A DNA stretch of 53,531 bases. Origin: Knufia peltigerae. Taxonomy: Eukaryota; Ascomycota; Eurotiomycetes; Chaetothyriales; Trichomeriaceae. Shown piece after piece: positions 20,757 through 32,200 of this stretch. Both the position numbers and the translations under genes were made by a program. The notes beneath the pieces were generated by a model that was given only the letters and a program-made list of their open reading frames with translations, ran no database searches and had not been told where the DNA came from. The stretch is taken from positions 1 to 53,531 of the forward strand of contig JAPDRN010000187.1 in the NCBI GenBank assembly GCA_030247855.1. The letters are read 5' to 3'. Within the stretch, counting starts at the first letter, position 1. Every line of letters begins with the position of its first letter.

Positions 20757-22728
20757 TCATGAGAAGTCGTTCCCTTCTTGCAAGTCCCAGGCGTCTGAGG
20801 CAACTTGGTCAAAGCCAGGAAACTGCCACGGCAGACTGTCGATGTTCCACGGCGAAAAGTCCGAATGGTGCCAATTGTCTGGGTGGGGCAATATTTCTCC
20901 TTTCGAGACCTCATCGAGGAAGATAAAGGCTTGCCTCGCAACTGAGTTCTTCGCGCCTAGCTTTTTGAGTACAGGCAAAGATTCTTGGAGATTCTGCAAG
21001 CCTCGTGCTGATATGGAGGGATCTGGATCGCGAGATTCACGTGCATGCTGGCACATGGCAAGATAGAGCTGATGTATTGCAAACACCCAGATCGAATTTA
21101 TCAAATCTTGCTCGAACAGAGAAAGGCAGATCTTGCTGATGGCTGTTGCCGCATCGTGGACGACTTGTGCGTTGGCCCCAGCGATAGAGTCGAACCGAAT
21201 GACCGCCGTATAGTACGCGACGTGGAGCGTGCCCGACCAAAGCGTGTGCTGTGAAGGTGGTCTATTGGGGTTCATAGTCGGCGGCAACCCCGACAACCAG
21301 GATTGCAACTCCTCCTGGGCACGTTGGGAACCTTGCTCTCGTCGCAGTCGGTAGGAGCCTTTTGCACGACCCCCAGGACGAAGGCAGTCGAGCCAGTCAT
21401 TGATGATGAAGCAAAGAGAGATCGCCGCTAGGAAGAAGTCGATATGCTCAGCGCAAGCCAAGGCTCCTGGCTCGGTTGGCTCGAAGTCGCTCTGCTGGAG
21501 TTCTGGGACGTCGCTGTCTGCCAGGTGAATTGCTCGTGGCCGACCCCATTCGAAGGAGCAGAGAGTATCGTGCAGGACTAAAGTCCACCATACTTTCTTC
21601 CACTGTCGCCGATGCTTCGAATCTGTGGCAGCACTACCGAGATCTCGGTGCATGCCTAAGCCTTGAGCGATCCGCACTGCACTGCCCAGGGACAGCCACA
21701 TGTTTTGAATAGTGTCATCACAGCTGTCACAAGTGTATGTGCTGAACAGTAGGTGTGCAACTACCAATGTTAGCCGGTCTTGCTCGAATCTTTGGTCGAC
21801 AAGCGCTTTAGCACGATGATGAAGCCGTCTCGAAACTTCTTCTGGTTGTGACTGCAAATCTGGATGTTGCCAGACGGTCGAACCAGATAATATGACTGCT
21901 TGCAACAGTAACAGTGGGGGGCACAGAGTTTCGAGCGACGACAGATCGAGGTAGGATTTTCGCAGACCGGCCTGGTCTATGATAGGCATAGTAGGGTAAA
22001 CTCGGTCGAAGAATGCAGTTATAAATCCGCTTGCAATGTTCCTGTCGGGAAGCACAAACGAGCCGTGATGATCGAGTATGGCTCGTTCCTCTTCAGTGAT
22101 GGTCCGCGGAATGGTACCATTTAGGCGCTTTATGAAAGGCGCGTCACGGAAATGCTTCACGTTCGGTTGAAAGCCTTTGCCAAAAACTGGGCCTAGCACT
22201 CGCAGCACATTGGCGTAGTCCTCCACAAAAGTTGCCTGGTAATCTCCTATTGATCCCTTGTCAAAGTCTTGTGAGAGGAAATCTAGCAGAATCGATCCTG
22301 CCTTGGCGATATCCTCACTGCCCAGGACCTGAATCTGCTCAGGATCGTGGTCACCTTCACCGAGGGTTGCATAGCTACTACGGTAGCTCGAAGAAGGGAG
22401 AGCGGTGGATGAAGCATGCCTTTCGGGTATCCCTGTTAGCCCGTTTTCAATACCAGTGCTATTTATACACACGCCTCTGAAGCGGCGGTCAGGGCAGCTT
22501 CAGCCACACGAATTCGACGTCGCTTTGGGTGGAATTCGTGACAATCCAAAGAGGCCCTACTGCATGAGGAGCAAGGTGTCCCCATGGTCGCCATGTCGCA
22601 ACGTATCTTCCGAGCATGACAGCTGACACATGCCTGTGCCTTTCGGCTAACTATAGGTTCGTCAGCAATCTGGAGAACAATCAGAGGCAGTGGACACACT
22701 CACCACCTGTCCTGTGCATTGTAGACAT
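20757..22728 (-). CDS. Zn2Cys6 transcription factor, CTF1-beta-like, with fungal_trans domain
   Basis: Nuclear regulator. Exons: complement(20757..22377, 22473..22650, 22704..22728), 607 aa. The zinc cluster is C16, C19, C26, C35, C38, C45, preceded by RKAQA and followed by the basic PKRRRIR. The spacing (8 residues between the third and fourth Cys) and context resemble cutinase transcription factor 1-beta. The middle region holds the fungal_trans domain (YPTMPIIDQAGLRKSY, then GSAVRIAQGLGMHRDL and KKVWWTLVLHD). The first intron (53 nt) has a GTGAGT donor and GCTGAC branch site and supplies the only good ATG. The second (22378-22472) is less certain: a GTGTGT donor and a TAG acceptor were chosen because an in-frame TAA blocks read-through and the phases agree. 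The stop codon abuts the transposon remnant, so the C-terminus may have been altered. Confidence 0.87.
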
Positions 22729-23748
22729 CGTAAGGGGTACTAACCGTGAAAACACAGCAGCAGTGACAGTGATGACAATCAGCGAGGAGGGTGCCGGCGT
22801 CCTTATCAGCGTCTGGAGATGCGGAGTCGGAGGACAATGCCGCCTCTTCTCCAAGGCGGCACGACTAGTGAGCATTTAGTGAGTGATCTCGGGCATCGAC
22901 CTTCACTTGAAGCGATGCAAGGACGATGTGTAAAGAGTCCACAGCTCATTGAAGGATTCTGGAAACGTCGCTGATATTGCAGTTGAGGCGTGCATTCAGA
23001 TGGATAGAGACCATAATTGCAGAACTAGAGGGGAGCAAGCAAGGAGATCTCGAGGTTGATCTGCATATCTTGGACGTGAAACATCAGGGACGTGATGAGG
23101 TGCGGCCACCACCACAGATCAAGGCATTTTACGATCCTTGTACTGGCAGAGGAGACGTAAAGCAGACACAGTCCCAGGTAGACCGGCAGTCCGTAGGCGA
23201 GACGAACGCGTGTACTGTACGTGAATCGAGCAGTCGATTAGGGGTATCCTTTTCCTCATCTTTGATAGTAGGGGGACACCTGAGGCACCGTGTAATATAT
23301 GTGGCCTCTGAGACGGTGGCAGTGATCATGGCGAATGATACAATTCAGCTTGTCGAAGAACAGTATTCAATACATGATGATAGCGACGATGAAGCTCTCA
23401 GTGCATAAAAAGCATTAGCGGCAATAGATCAATCGCAAGGGGAATAGAATCTCTTGGATCTCTTGGTCGCTTGGTCTTGGGTTCCGCCGAGCAGCCGAGA
23501 ATCACGGAGGCGCAGCACAGCACACCACCTACTCCGTGCCGGCCAATGGTCCCTCCCTCACCCTGCCCGTTTCATGCGATGACCTTGGGTTTACAAAGGT
23601 CTTCATCCTTTTCCATTTGGGTTTTAGATGTTGTCGCCATCACCTTCGAAGGTCACTGGCAGCCCGACTGCGGCGTGCATGTGTCGCCGATAATCCATCA
23701 CTGAGTGTGTCCTTCGGGACGTCACTCGATCCTCCACGTCAGACAACC
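22729..23748. other. divergent intergenic region, regulator/M28 peptidase
   Basis: This 1.02 kb contains the promoters of the leftward Zn2Cys6 gene and the rightward M28 gene. A 143-codon open frame (22977-23408, plus) begins without an ATG and shows no family feature, so I do not call it a gene. Confidence 0.5.
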
Positions 23749-26325
23749 ATGGGCGACAGTAAGAGCCGCTACGAACATTTGCCAATCCCGACTTATGAGG
23801 AAGCCACTTCATCTCGTCCGACTTCTTCTCAATCCAGGCTGGGTCCTGAAGAGATCAGCGACGATGCTGAGAGGCAGGGTCTCCTTCGCGGTGACAATGG
23901 CAACTACCAACCCCCGACCGTCGAGTCCGCGCGGCCTAGACTTGACTCGCTCGATGGCCTTGAACATGATGAAGAGGAGGAAGTCCGCCGGGAGATGCAG
24001 CAGATGGATATAGAAGATCCTGGCAGCGACTCCTCTTCGAATCGCTCCCTCCTCCGATACCGTCTATCCAAACGATTTTCGACCTTCACCAACTCCTTTT
24101 CTTCGCTCACCCTCCCATCCTTCCGTTCATACTTTTCGAATTTTTCGTGGCCACGCATAAATTACCAGTCCCTCGATACGAATCGAGTGGTCATTATAGG
24201 GCGATTGTTTGGTGTTTTCTTGATTATGGGGGTGTTGTATATATTGATTGCGTCGGATGTGTTATCATTTACGAAGAACAGAATGGGGATGGGCCAAATG
24301 TACGACCCAGAGTCAATACGAATATTCATTCAAAACCACATGAACGATCACGGGCATATGCAAAAATATCTGGAGCACATAACCGACTTTCCACACGTTG
24401 CAGGCACCGAGGGCAATTATGTTCTTGGAGAATGGGTCATGGAATTGTTCAAGTCTTCGGAACTTGAAGACGTGAACATGGAACGATTTGATGTCTACTT
24501 GAACTATCCCCGCAAGGATGGCAGACGAGTCGCAATCGTCGAACCCGAAGAGGCAAAATGGGAGGCCAGGATCGAGGAAGATCAGGAACGGTCTTTTGTC
24601 TTTCACGGACATTCCAAGTCGGGTGACGTGACTGGACCTCTAGTATATGCCAATTTTGGCTCGAGAGAAGACTTCAAGACGCTGGAAGAGAAGGGAATTT
24701 CGGTCAAGGATGCCATCGTCCTCGTCAGATACTATGGCTCTCAGGGCGACAGGGCTTTGAAAGTCAAGGCTGCCGAACTTGCAGGTGCCGCAGGCTGTAT
24801 CATCTACTCTGACCCGAGCCAGGATGGGTTTGTCCAAGGGCCAACGTTTCCGGATGGGCGATTCATGCCGGCAGATGGGGTGCAGAGGGGCGCCGTTAGT
24901 CTGATGTCTTGGGTGGTCGGAGACGTCCTCACACCAGGCTGGGCGTCAACCCCGGGTAACAAACAAGTTCTCAAGGCCGAGGATAGCCCTGGACTCAACA
25001 AGATCCCATCCATACCACTCTCGTGGAACGATGCTAAACACCTCCTTGAGGCTATCAAGGGCCACGGTGATCGAATGACCGATGTCTGGAAAGGGACACC
25101 CGACACAGACTACTGGACCGGAAATCAAGATTCTCCGAAAGTAAACCTGAAAAACATACAAGATGATGAATTCAAGCAGCCCATCTACAATGTCCTCGGC
25201 AAAATCACCGGCTGGGAACGACCTGAAAAAAGAGTCATTGTCGGCAACCATCGTGATGCCTGGTGTACCGGTGCCGCTGACCCTGGCAGCGGAACAGCAG
25301 TCATGCTCGAGGTCATCCGCATCTTTGGTGAGTTGCGTCGCCTTGGATGGCGGCCCCTTCGCACCATTGAGTTCGCCAGCTGGGATGGGGAAGAGTATAA
25401 TCTTATCGGAAGCACTGAGCACGTCGAGAATCGCATGGCCGAGCTGCGAGCCGAAGGCGTCGCATATCTGAACGTCGATGTCGGCGTGTCGGGCCCGGAC
25501 TTCCACGCCGCTGCGTCGCCGGTGTACGAGCGCATGCTCTTGCACGTGCTTGACCGCGTGGGTGATCCCGCATCGGGCAAATCGATCGGCGAGATGTGGA
25601 CCACGGGCGGCCGTGGACTTGAGGGACTCGGCGCGGGAAGTGACTACGTCGCGTTCCAAGACATGGCAGGCACGTCGTCCATCGACATGTTCTTCAAGGG
25701 CCAGCGGTACCCGTATCACAGCTGCTACGACAACTTCGAGTGGATGACCAAGTACGGCGACCCAGACTGGAAGTATCACAAAGCCATGGGCGAGATCTGG
25801 GCGCTCATGATTCTCGAACTGGCAGACAAGCCGCTCTTGCCGTTTGACCTGAACGCCTACGCAAAGAGCGTGGCGAAGTACGTCGACGATCTAGACAAAT
25901 ACGTCAACGATGCGGCATTGGCCGTCGGCGCAGGTGGCATCAGCGTCGACCCTCTGCGTAAAGCGTCCGACTTCTTCACGGAACAGGCAAAGGCGTTCCA
26001 CGTCTTTGACGGTCACTGGCGTGACTTTGTCTTTGGGTCCGGTGGGTTCGAGAGCGCCGCCATGTCCACGGCCCGGGCGGAACATAACGACCGCTTGATC
26101 CATTTCGAGACGGACTTGTTGGACCTGGCTGACTTTGGCGGGCTCGTGAACCGGACGCAGTTCAAACATGTCATCTACGCTCCGCAGTTGTGGTCCGGAT
26201 ACGACGAGGCGTATTTCCCTGGCGTCAGAGACGCCGTGGATGCTGGTGACTGGGACGAGGTGCGCCATCAGATCGAGAAAGTGAGCGGTATACTTGAAGA
26301 GGGTGCGAAAAAGCTGAATGGATGA
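23749..26325 (+). CDS. M28 membrane peptidase, NAALADase/transferrin-receptor-like (Vps70/Tre type)
   Basis: A type II membrane protein of 858 aa related to glutamate carboxypeptidase II and to yeast Vps70 and Tre1/2. The cytoplasmic N-tail contains PTYEEA, a PPxY-like region, and acidic clusters. One membrane helix lies at about 146-168. It is followed by a PA-type lid domain and an M28 catalytic domain. Zinc ligands and base are all present: H501 (NHRDAW), D511 (AADPGSG), E548 (base) and E549, D577, and H657 (PYHSCYD). The spacings H-D (10), D-E (37) and D-D (66) equal those of human GCPII, so activity is plausible. A C-terminal TfR-dimer-like helical domain ends the protein. It is intronless. 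ATG at 23749 was chosen although the frame is open further upstream. In yeast such proteins act in vacuolar/endosomal sorting, so the location is inferred. Confidence 0.92.
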   Translation: MGDSKSRYEHLPIPTYEEATSSRPTSSQSRLGPEEISDDAERQGLLRGDNGNYQPPTVESARPRLDSLDGLEHDEEEEVRREMQQMDIEDPGSDSSSNRSLLRYRLSKRFSTFTNSFSSLTLPSFRSYFSNFSWPRINYQSLDTNRVVIIGRLFGVFLIMGVLYILIASDVLSFTKNRMGMGQMYDPESIRIFIQNHMNDHGHMQKYLEHITDFPHVAGTEGNYVLGEWVMELFKSSELEDVNMERFDVYLNYPRKDGRRVAIVEPEEAKWEARIEEDQERSFVFHGHSKSGDVTGPLVYANFGSREDFKTLEEKGISVKDAIVLVRYYGSQGDRALKVKAAELAGAAGCIIYSDPSQDGFVQGPTFPDGRFMPADGVQRGAVSLMSWVVGDVLTPGWASTPGNKQVLKAEDSPGLNKIPSIPLSWNDAKHLLEAIKGHGDRMTDVWKGTPDTDYWTGNQDSPKVNLKNIQDDEFKQPIYNVLGKITGWERPEKRVIVGNHRDAWCTGAADPGSGTAVMLEVIRIFGELRRLGWRPLRTIEFASWDGEEYNLIGSTEHVENRMAELRAEGVAYLNVDVGVSGPDFHAAASPVYERMLLHVLDRVGDPASGKSIGEMWTTGGRGLEGLGAGSDYVAFQDMAGTSSIDMFFKGQRYPYHSCYDNFEWMTKYGDPDWKYHKAMGEIWALMILELADKPLLPFDLNAYAKSVAKYVDDLDKYVNDAALAVGAGGISVDPLRKASDFFTEQAKAFHVFDGHWRDFVFGSGGFESAAMSTARAEHNDRLIHFETDLLDLADFGGLVNRTQFKHVIYAPQLWSGYDEAYFPGVRDAVDAGDWDEVRHQIEKVSGILEEGAKKLNG

Positions 26326-26747
26326 TTATTGATATACTACCTGCCATGCGAGGTATGTGTGTGTACACGTGTTGTGTCATATCATTCCTGTCTGACTACG
26401 TAGTCAGTCAGACGTAGTGTGGCACCGTTTCGCTTTTCCGTTATATTTGCAATGTTCATTTCCTCAATGTCAATAGTCCTTGTCCGAATAAAATACAGTA
26501 GCTATCTGGGTTTGTTTCTGTTCTGTTGTCATTGCGTATTTAAGAGGGAAGAGGAAGAATTCTCTGATCATGGACGTATGAGTAACAGTGCAGACAAGAC
26601 TTTGCTAGACACTGCGTATGTATTTTCTTCTTTTCATTCTTCTACAGTAGAAGAATCTCGAGTCATGCAAGGGTTCCATCGCTTCGATGTTTACCTAATC
26701 ATTCAACCAACACTCTGTACCTGAGTACCGGAGCAGGTGATGATCGT
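26326..26747. other. 3' spacer of convergent M28 and prp3 genes
   Basis: This is a 422-bp tail-to-tail spacer without coding signal. It carries a 16-bp perfect palindrome at 26392-26407 (listed separately). Confidence 0.7.
26392..26407. repeat. 16-bp perfect palindrome in 3' spacer
   Basis: CTGACTACGTAGTCAG reads the same on both strands with no mismatch. It begins 66 bases after the M28 stop codon. It could form a hairpin in the 3' UTR or be a protein site. Confidence 0.8.
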
Positions 26748-28499
26748 CTAAAAGTCCTTTTTCCAGCTCTTGGCCAGGTTCCAAAAACTTTCCATCTTCG
26801 CACGACTCAGCACATCCTTGGCCTGGGTGTCCGTCTCGCAGGTCCGAGCGCCCACCCATTTCCTGAAACTGCGCTGCTTGGCTTCACCCTTGAAGATCAA
26901 CTCGCAGGTGTTGGTGCTGAGGTCCTTCAACTCGCCGTTCTCGTCCTCGGCCTCGAGCCACTTGGCCAGGACCTCGCGGTTGCCCTGCTCCACGGCCCGG
27001 GGGGCCTCCATCTCCTGCCACCGGATCCGGCTTTGCATGAGCTTGTCATACTTTTGAATCGAGTGTTCGCCGCCCTCGACGACCACGAGGTTGAGTTTCG
27101 GGTGCAGGACCACGACGCCGGTGAGGGCGTACTGTTCCGCGTTCACGGCGACTTGGTACCGGTGCTTGCCGTTGGCGAGGCTGTCGATCTTGTAGACGCG
27201 CACATGGATGCCCCGCGCGGCGTCTTCCTCCTGTTGGTGTGCGAGTTTCTCGGCGCGTTGCTCCTTGGTGAGTTTGCGTGACTCGTTGGCCTCTTCGTGG
27301 GTGTGTTGACGGTCGGCTATCTCGCGGTTGACGCGGGCTTCGACGGCCGTGGGATCCTTGACGGCTTCTTCACCCAGAACACGCATGAGGTTACTCTTCT
27401 TGACCTTTGGCGGAGGAGGAGGTTCAAGACCCAAGCGGATCTTTGCCTGCTTTTCCTTTAGGTCGGCTTGACGGCGTTGGCGGCGCACTTTTTTCTGCTC
27501 TTTGGTTGTCAGGAACATAGGCTTGGGGGCCGGGATGTGTTTCTCCTGAGGAGGCTCGATCAAGACAGGGTGTTGGATGTAGATCGTGATGATGGAGTCT
27601 GGCGTGTCAATCTTGAGCTTGGAAGGATCATCAATCACGTCGTAAGATTGGCCGTCCACGAGGCCTTCGTCCCACCATTCAATTTCTGGAGGTGCGGGCA
27701 CGAGGAAGCCTCTTTCTGCGTTGAGATCTTCTTCAAGACCCGCAAGACGCGTGCGCTCGGCGATCTTTCTCTTTGTCTCTTCAAGCTGGGCTTGCCGTCG
27801 AAGAGCGGCGGCTTGTGCGATATATTTGCCTTTTTGGTTGAAGACGAGCTGTCGGGACTGCCGTGCCTTTGCAATGACATTTCGAGGACCAAGGCTTGTA
27901 TCAAAGTACGGATTGTCCTTCAATTCTTCGAAAGTAGGCGCAGACAAATCCAGCTGCGCCTTTTGCGGAGCCGGGGACTCGGTTCTTTGATTTCCTAGCC
28001 CTGACCCAAATCGTGGTCGCGCTTTTGGTTGATTTCTCTGAGTATCTGGTTGTGTATCTGCAAGCAGCGCAGGATGTAGACCGATGTCAAGACCGCCACG
28101 TCCTCTCGAGCTATCATCGTTATAAACAGGCGGGGTACGCGTCGCACTGGACGGGTCCCTCTGTTGGCTCGATGTAGATGATCGACTTGTTGCCGCTGCA
28201 ATACGTGCCCTGAGCTCAGCAATCTTGCTGCTTGTAGCAGATGGTGGAGGAGTTGGGGAGGCAGTTGCTGGGGCGCTCGACGGTGTTGTGCTCTGCTTGT
28301 TCAGCCTGGCCTTCAATTCCGCCGCTCTTGCTTTGGCCGCAGCGATGGCCTGATTCACGTCAGGTCTACCGCCTGAAGCCCCAGTTGCTGGTGTGGTAGG
28401 ACGAGGGGAGCCATCGTTAGATCTAGCTCGTTTCTGTGCATCATCGTCATGGTCTTCCGGGTGTAGTCTTTTCAGCACTTTGGTCGACTTTCCTGCCAT
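26748..28499 (-). CDS. prp3: U4/U6 snRNP splicing factor Prp3
   Basis: Core component of the U4/U6.U5 tri-snRNP, bound to the U4/U6 duplex in the nucleus. Single exon, 583 aa, matching the family. The N-terminus (MAGKSTKVLKRLHPED) leads into a disordered Ala/Ser/Pro-rich region with a KARAAELKARL coiled-coil-like stretch. Next comes the PRP3 domain: NPYFDTSLG, RQSRQLVFNQKGKYI, and EIEWWDE, through LTTKEQKKVRRQRRQ and IRLGLEPPPPPKVK to SNLMRVLG. The C-terminal ferredoxin-like DUF1115 domain includes LTGVVVLHPKLNLVVVEGG and KYDKLMQSRIRW, then ends FRKWVGARTCETDTQAKDVL...FWNLAKSW. It is transcribed divergently from the RNA polymerase I gene and convergently with the M28 gene. GC content rises markedly towards its 3' half. 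Confidence 0.96.
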   Translation of the reverse strand: MAGKSTKVLKRLHPEDHDDDAQKRARSNDGSPRPTTPATGASGGRPDVNQAIAAAKARAAELKARLNKQSTTPSSAPATASPTPPPSATSSKIAELRARIAAATSRSSTSSQQRDPSSATRTPPVYNDDSSRGRGGLDIGLHPALLADTQPDTQRNQPKARPRFGSGLGNQRTESPAPQKAQLDLSAPTFEELKDNPYFDTSLGPRNVIAKARQSRQLVFNQKGKYIAQAAALRRQAQLEETKRKIAERTRLAGLEEDLNAERGFLVPAPPEIEWWDEGLVDGQSYDVIDDPSKLKIDTPDSIITIYIQHPVLIEPPQEKHIPAPKPMFLTTKEQKKVRRQRRQADLKEKQAKIRLGLEPPPPPKVKKSNLMRVLGEEAVKDPTAVEARVNREIADRQHTHEEANESRKLTKEQRAEKLAHQQEEDAARGIHVRVYKIDSLANGKHRYQVAVNAEQYALTGVVVLHPKLNLVVVEGGEHSIQKYDKLMQSRIRWQEMEAPRAVEQGNREVLAKWLEAEDENGELKDLSTNTCELIFKGEAKQRSFRKWVGARTCETDTQAKDVLSRAKMESFWNLAKSWKKDF

Positions 28500-29276
28500 T
28501 TTGTATCGAGAGGAAGACTCACTGAAGAGACCGCGAAAGTCAGCTCCGACGGCTGTACCACTCTGGCGTGCTACTGCAGGGAAAGTCGCAATATGAGTTT
28601 TACGAGTAGCCTACAGTGGTGATAGTTCTGCGCTTGGTCTGAAAGATTTAATACACATTCCCAAACCAGGCACAAAAATGTTGCCGCCTTTTGCACGTGA
28701 TTGATCTGAAACGTTAGATTCACAAACAGCGTGAAGGCTCGAATCTCCATCTTGAAAGACCCTGCCTCACACAACAACACTGGGCATCGTCCTATATGGA
28801 TGGTGAAGATGACCTAGTCCTTTTGTTCGATGCTACATGGAAGCTCTATCCATTGCACCATTGCAAACAGCCTGATGATTTCCTGTGAGATAGGCTTCTA
28901 ACAATGCTGCGTGAATGTGGCGCATTCGCGGTCCAGCCACGTACTGCCGTGATTCGAGAGTCTTCATAGCTGCATTTATCAACTAAAACGATTATTCCCT
29001 GCTGTTTTATGAGAGTAGCCAGTCCATTATTAAATACGTGTAGATATGCTCTGATAGAGGATCCATTATCGACGGCTTATGTGATTCACGAATTCGGACA
29101 TATATTCCACCGATGCCGAAACTCCAAATCTCGGAGGTCAAAAAAAGTTGCTGATCCCCGCAGCCTCAAAAAAAAGTGCACTACAGCGCTGCGACGATTT
29201 CTTTTTCAGTATTGTGTCTGTGTCTGCTACCACTATTGAAGACTTCGGGCTTGCTGGGTTATGGCATTGATGCGCC
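28500..29276. promoter_or_regulatory. divergent promoter region, prp3/RPA190
   Basis: This 777-bp region separates the starts of two essential nuclear genes transcribed away from each other, and must hold both promoters. I see no clear TATA box near either start and no open frame with family features. Confidence 0.55.
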
Positions 29277-32200
29277 ATGGCGGGCTATCCAAAACCTCTT
29301 CCCTCGGCCACCGCTGGCCTGGCCTTCTCCCGGCTGCCCTCCGAAGAAATCAGGAAGATTTCAGTTAAGCAAATTCATGTCTCACCAGCGCTCGATTCTA
29401 TGTTTGGTCCAATCCCAGGAGGATTGCATGATCTCGCCCTTGGTGCAATCTCAGCCCTAGATGCAAAGTACGTTGATGGCTATAGCAAATTTTGGCCCTA
29501 CTGACAAGGCCGCAGCTGCTCATCATGTCGAATGAACGCTATTCACTGCGCAGGTCATTGCGGCCACATTGAGCTACCAGTCCCTTGCTACCACCCACAA
29601 TACATGGACGTGACTTTGCGTCTGCTTCGAGCCAAATGTGCCTATTGTCATCGCTTCAAGGCGCCTCGAAACGTAATCAGCCAGACCGTCTGTGCGTTGC
29701 GCCTCCTGGAATATGGTCTTGTCGATGACTATCAAGCCATCAAAGATATGCACTTGGGTGGACGCCGACCGAAGAGGCAAAAGACAGATGACGTCGTTGA
29801 AGATATATTGGAAGCTGATGAAGATGAAGACATTGATGATCTGATCGAGCGGAGAACAAAGGCAACGGAGAAGGCCATCAAACGTGCACGAAGGAAGGGT
29901 CTGCTTGACGAACAGGCTCTGACCCGCAATCATATTGCGATCGACGCGCGGAAACGGGTTATCACCGACTTTCTGAAAGAAGTTCCTTTGCTCAAAAAGT
30001 GCGCAAATTGCAGCGGGGCTAGTGTGAACTTCAGGAAAGATCGCAACGTCAAGATTTTCAGAAAACCGTTACAACAACGACAGAGAGAAGCAATGCGTGT
30101 TTTGGGTATGAAGGTCCCGAATCCTTTGATCTATCTTTTGTCAGAGAGAAAGCAACAAGAAGCGCCTGTGAAGAAGCCTCTAGTCAATGGCATTCACGAT
30201 GACGACGTTAACATGGCAGATGCCAGCCAAACCACTGCTCCCGAAACACACGGTGCCGAGGAGGAAATCGCTTTGCGTAATGCCTTGGAGACCACATCCG
30301 CGTCTAAGAATGCGGAGCTTGAAAATGAGGATGATGTGCAGCACTACATGACTCCAAAAGAAGTGCAAGCCGCCCTCATTCTACTTTTCGAACGCGAAGT
30401 GGAAGTTCTCAACCTTCTATACGGGTCGAATTCGAGTCGGAAGCAGGCACTCGTGTCACCAGATATGTTCTTTATGACAGCCGTTCTTGTCCCGCCCAAC
30501 AAGTATCGACCCTTAGCCAGACAGGGTGCAGAACAGATGACAGAGGCTCAGATCAATGGAGTACTGAATCGGATCATCAAAGCTGCCAATGATGTCCGAC
30601 ATATCAGTAGAGAGAACAGGAAAGCGCGAACGGACAAAACTATCCGACCGCGGAGCTTGAACGAAAACATCCAGGCAATGATCGTGCTACAGGAGACAGT
30701 CAATGCACTCATCGATTCACCGTTGCCGGCGTCCGGGAAGCCTGTAGACCAGGGTATCAAGCAAATACTGGAGAAAAAGGAAGGCCTGTTCCGCATGCAC
30801 ATGATGGGGAAGCGTGTCAACTTTGCAGCTCGCAGCGTCATCTCACCTGACCCGAATATCGAAACCAACGAAATCGGTGTGCCTCTTGTGTTCGCTAAGA
30901 AGCTCACATATCCAGAACCCGTCACAAGTCACAATTTTGACGAATTGTGCAAGGCAGTCATTAATGGCCCAGACAAATACCCAGGTGCCGCTGCCGTGGA
31001 GAACGAGAATGGGCAGGTCTTAAGTTTAAAGCGCAAAACCGAAGATCAACGCAGAGCCATTGCGAAACAACTCATGACATCCGTGATACCGGGATCGAAG
31101 GGTGAAATAGGGAAGAAGGTCTATCGACACCTCCAAACAGGTGATGTGGTCATCATGAATCGTCAGCCCACCCTACACAAGCCTTCCATGATGGGTCACC
31201 GTGCTCGGGTCTTGACGGGACAGAAGACGATTCGAATGCACTACGCAAATTGCAATACCTACAACGCTGACTTCGATGGTGACGAGATGAACATGCACTT
31301 TCCACAAAATGAGCTGGCTCGTACCGAAGCTCTTCAGATCGCCGATACTGACCACCAATACTTGTCTGCAACTGCAGGAAAGCCTTTGCGTGGCTTAATC
31401 CAGGATCACATATCAATGGGCGTCCAATTCACGAGCCGGGATGTTTTTCTCGACCGAGAACAGTATCAGCAACTTCTCTACAGCTGTTTGAGACCTGAAG
31501 ACTATAACACGGTATTCGAGAGAATTCAGATGGTACCGCCTGCCATTTTGAAGCCCAAGATGATGTGGACTGGTAAGCAAGTTGTCACCACAGTGCTAAA
31601 GAACATCACGCCCGACAGGTTTGATGGCCTGAATCTTACGAGCAAGTCGTCTACCTCCTCAGACTCTTGGGGCGAGAAGACCACTAACGACAGTTCAAAG
31701 TGGGATGTGACCAGCGAAAGTGTGATCTTCCGCGACACCGAGCAAATAGTTATTTTCCGTGACGGCGAGCATCTTTCTGGAATCCTGGACAAGAGTCAAC
31801 TTGGTCCAAGTGCTGGCGGCTTAGTCCACTCGATTCACGAACTCTACGGACATATTACGGCCGGAAAGCTGCTTAGTATTATGGGTCGACTTTTGACGCG
31901 AGTTCTGAATGAGCGCGCATGGTCTTGCGGAATGGACGACCTGTATTTGACCAAAGAGGGCGACGACTTGCGTCGGAAGGAGTTGATCAGGGGTAAACGC
32001 CTTGGTCTTGAGACCTCGGCGGAGTATGTCACCCTGGACAAGGACAAAATCGACCAAGAAAACCCTCAACTCCTTAATAGACTGGAGAATGTCCTTCGAA
32101 ACGACGAGCAGCTCAATGGACTGGATCAGCTCTACAAGGCCAAGGTCAAATCAATCACAGACAATGTTTCAAAGAGTTGTCTGCCAGCTGGTCTTCGAAA

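Noticed and set aside
22977..23408. 143-codon open frame between the Zn2Cys6 and M28 genes
   Set aside because: It begins without ATG and has no domain. The region is a divergent promoter. A missed small exon cannot be excluded, but there is no positive evidence.
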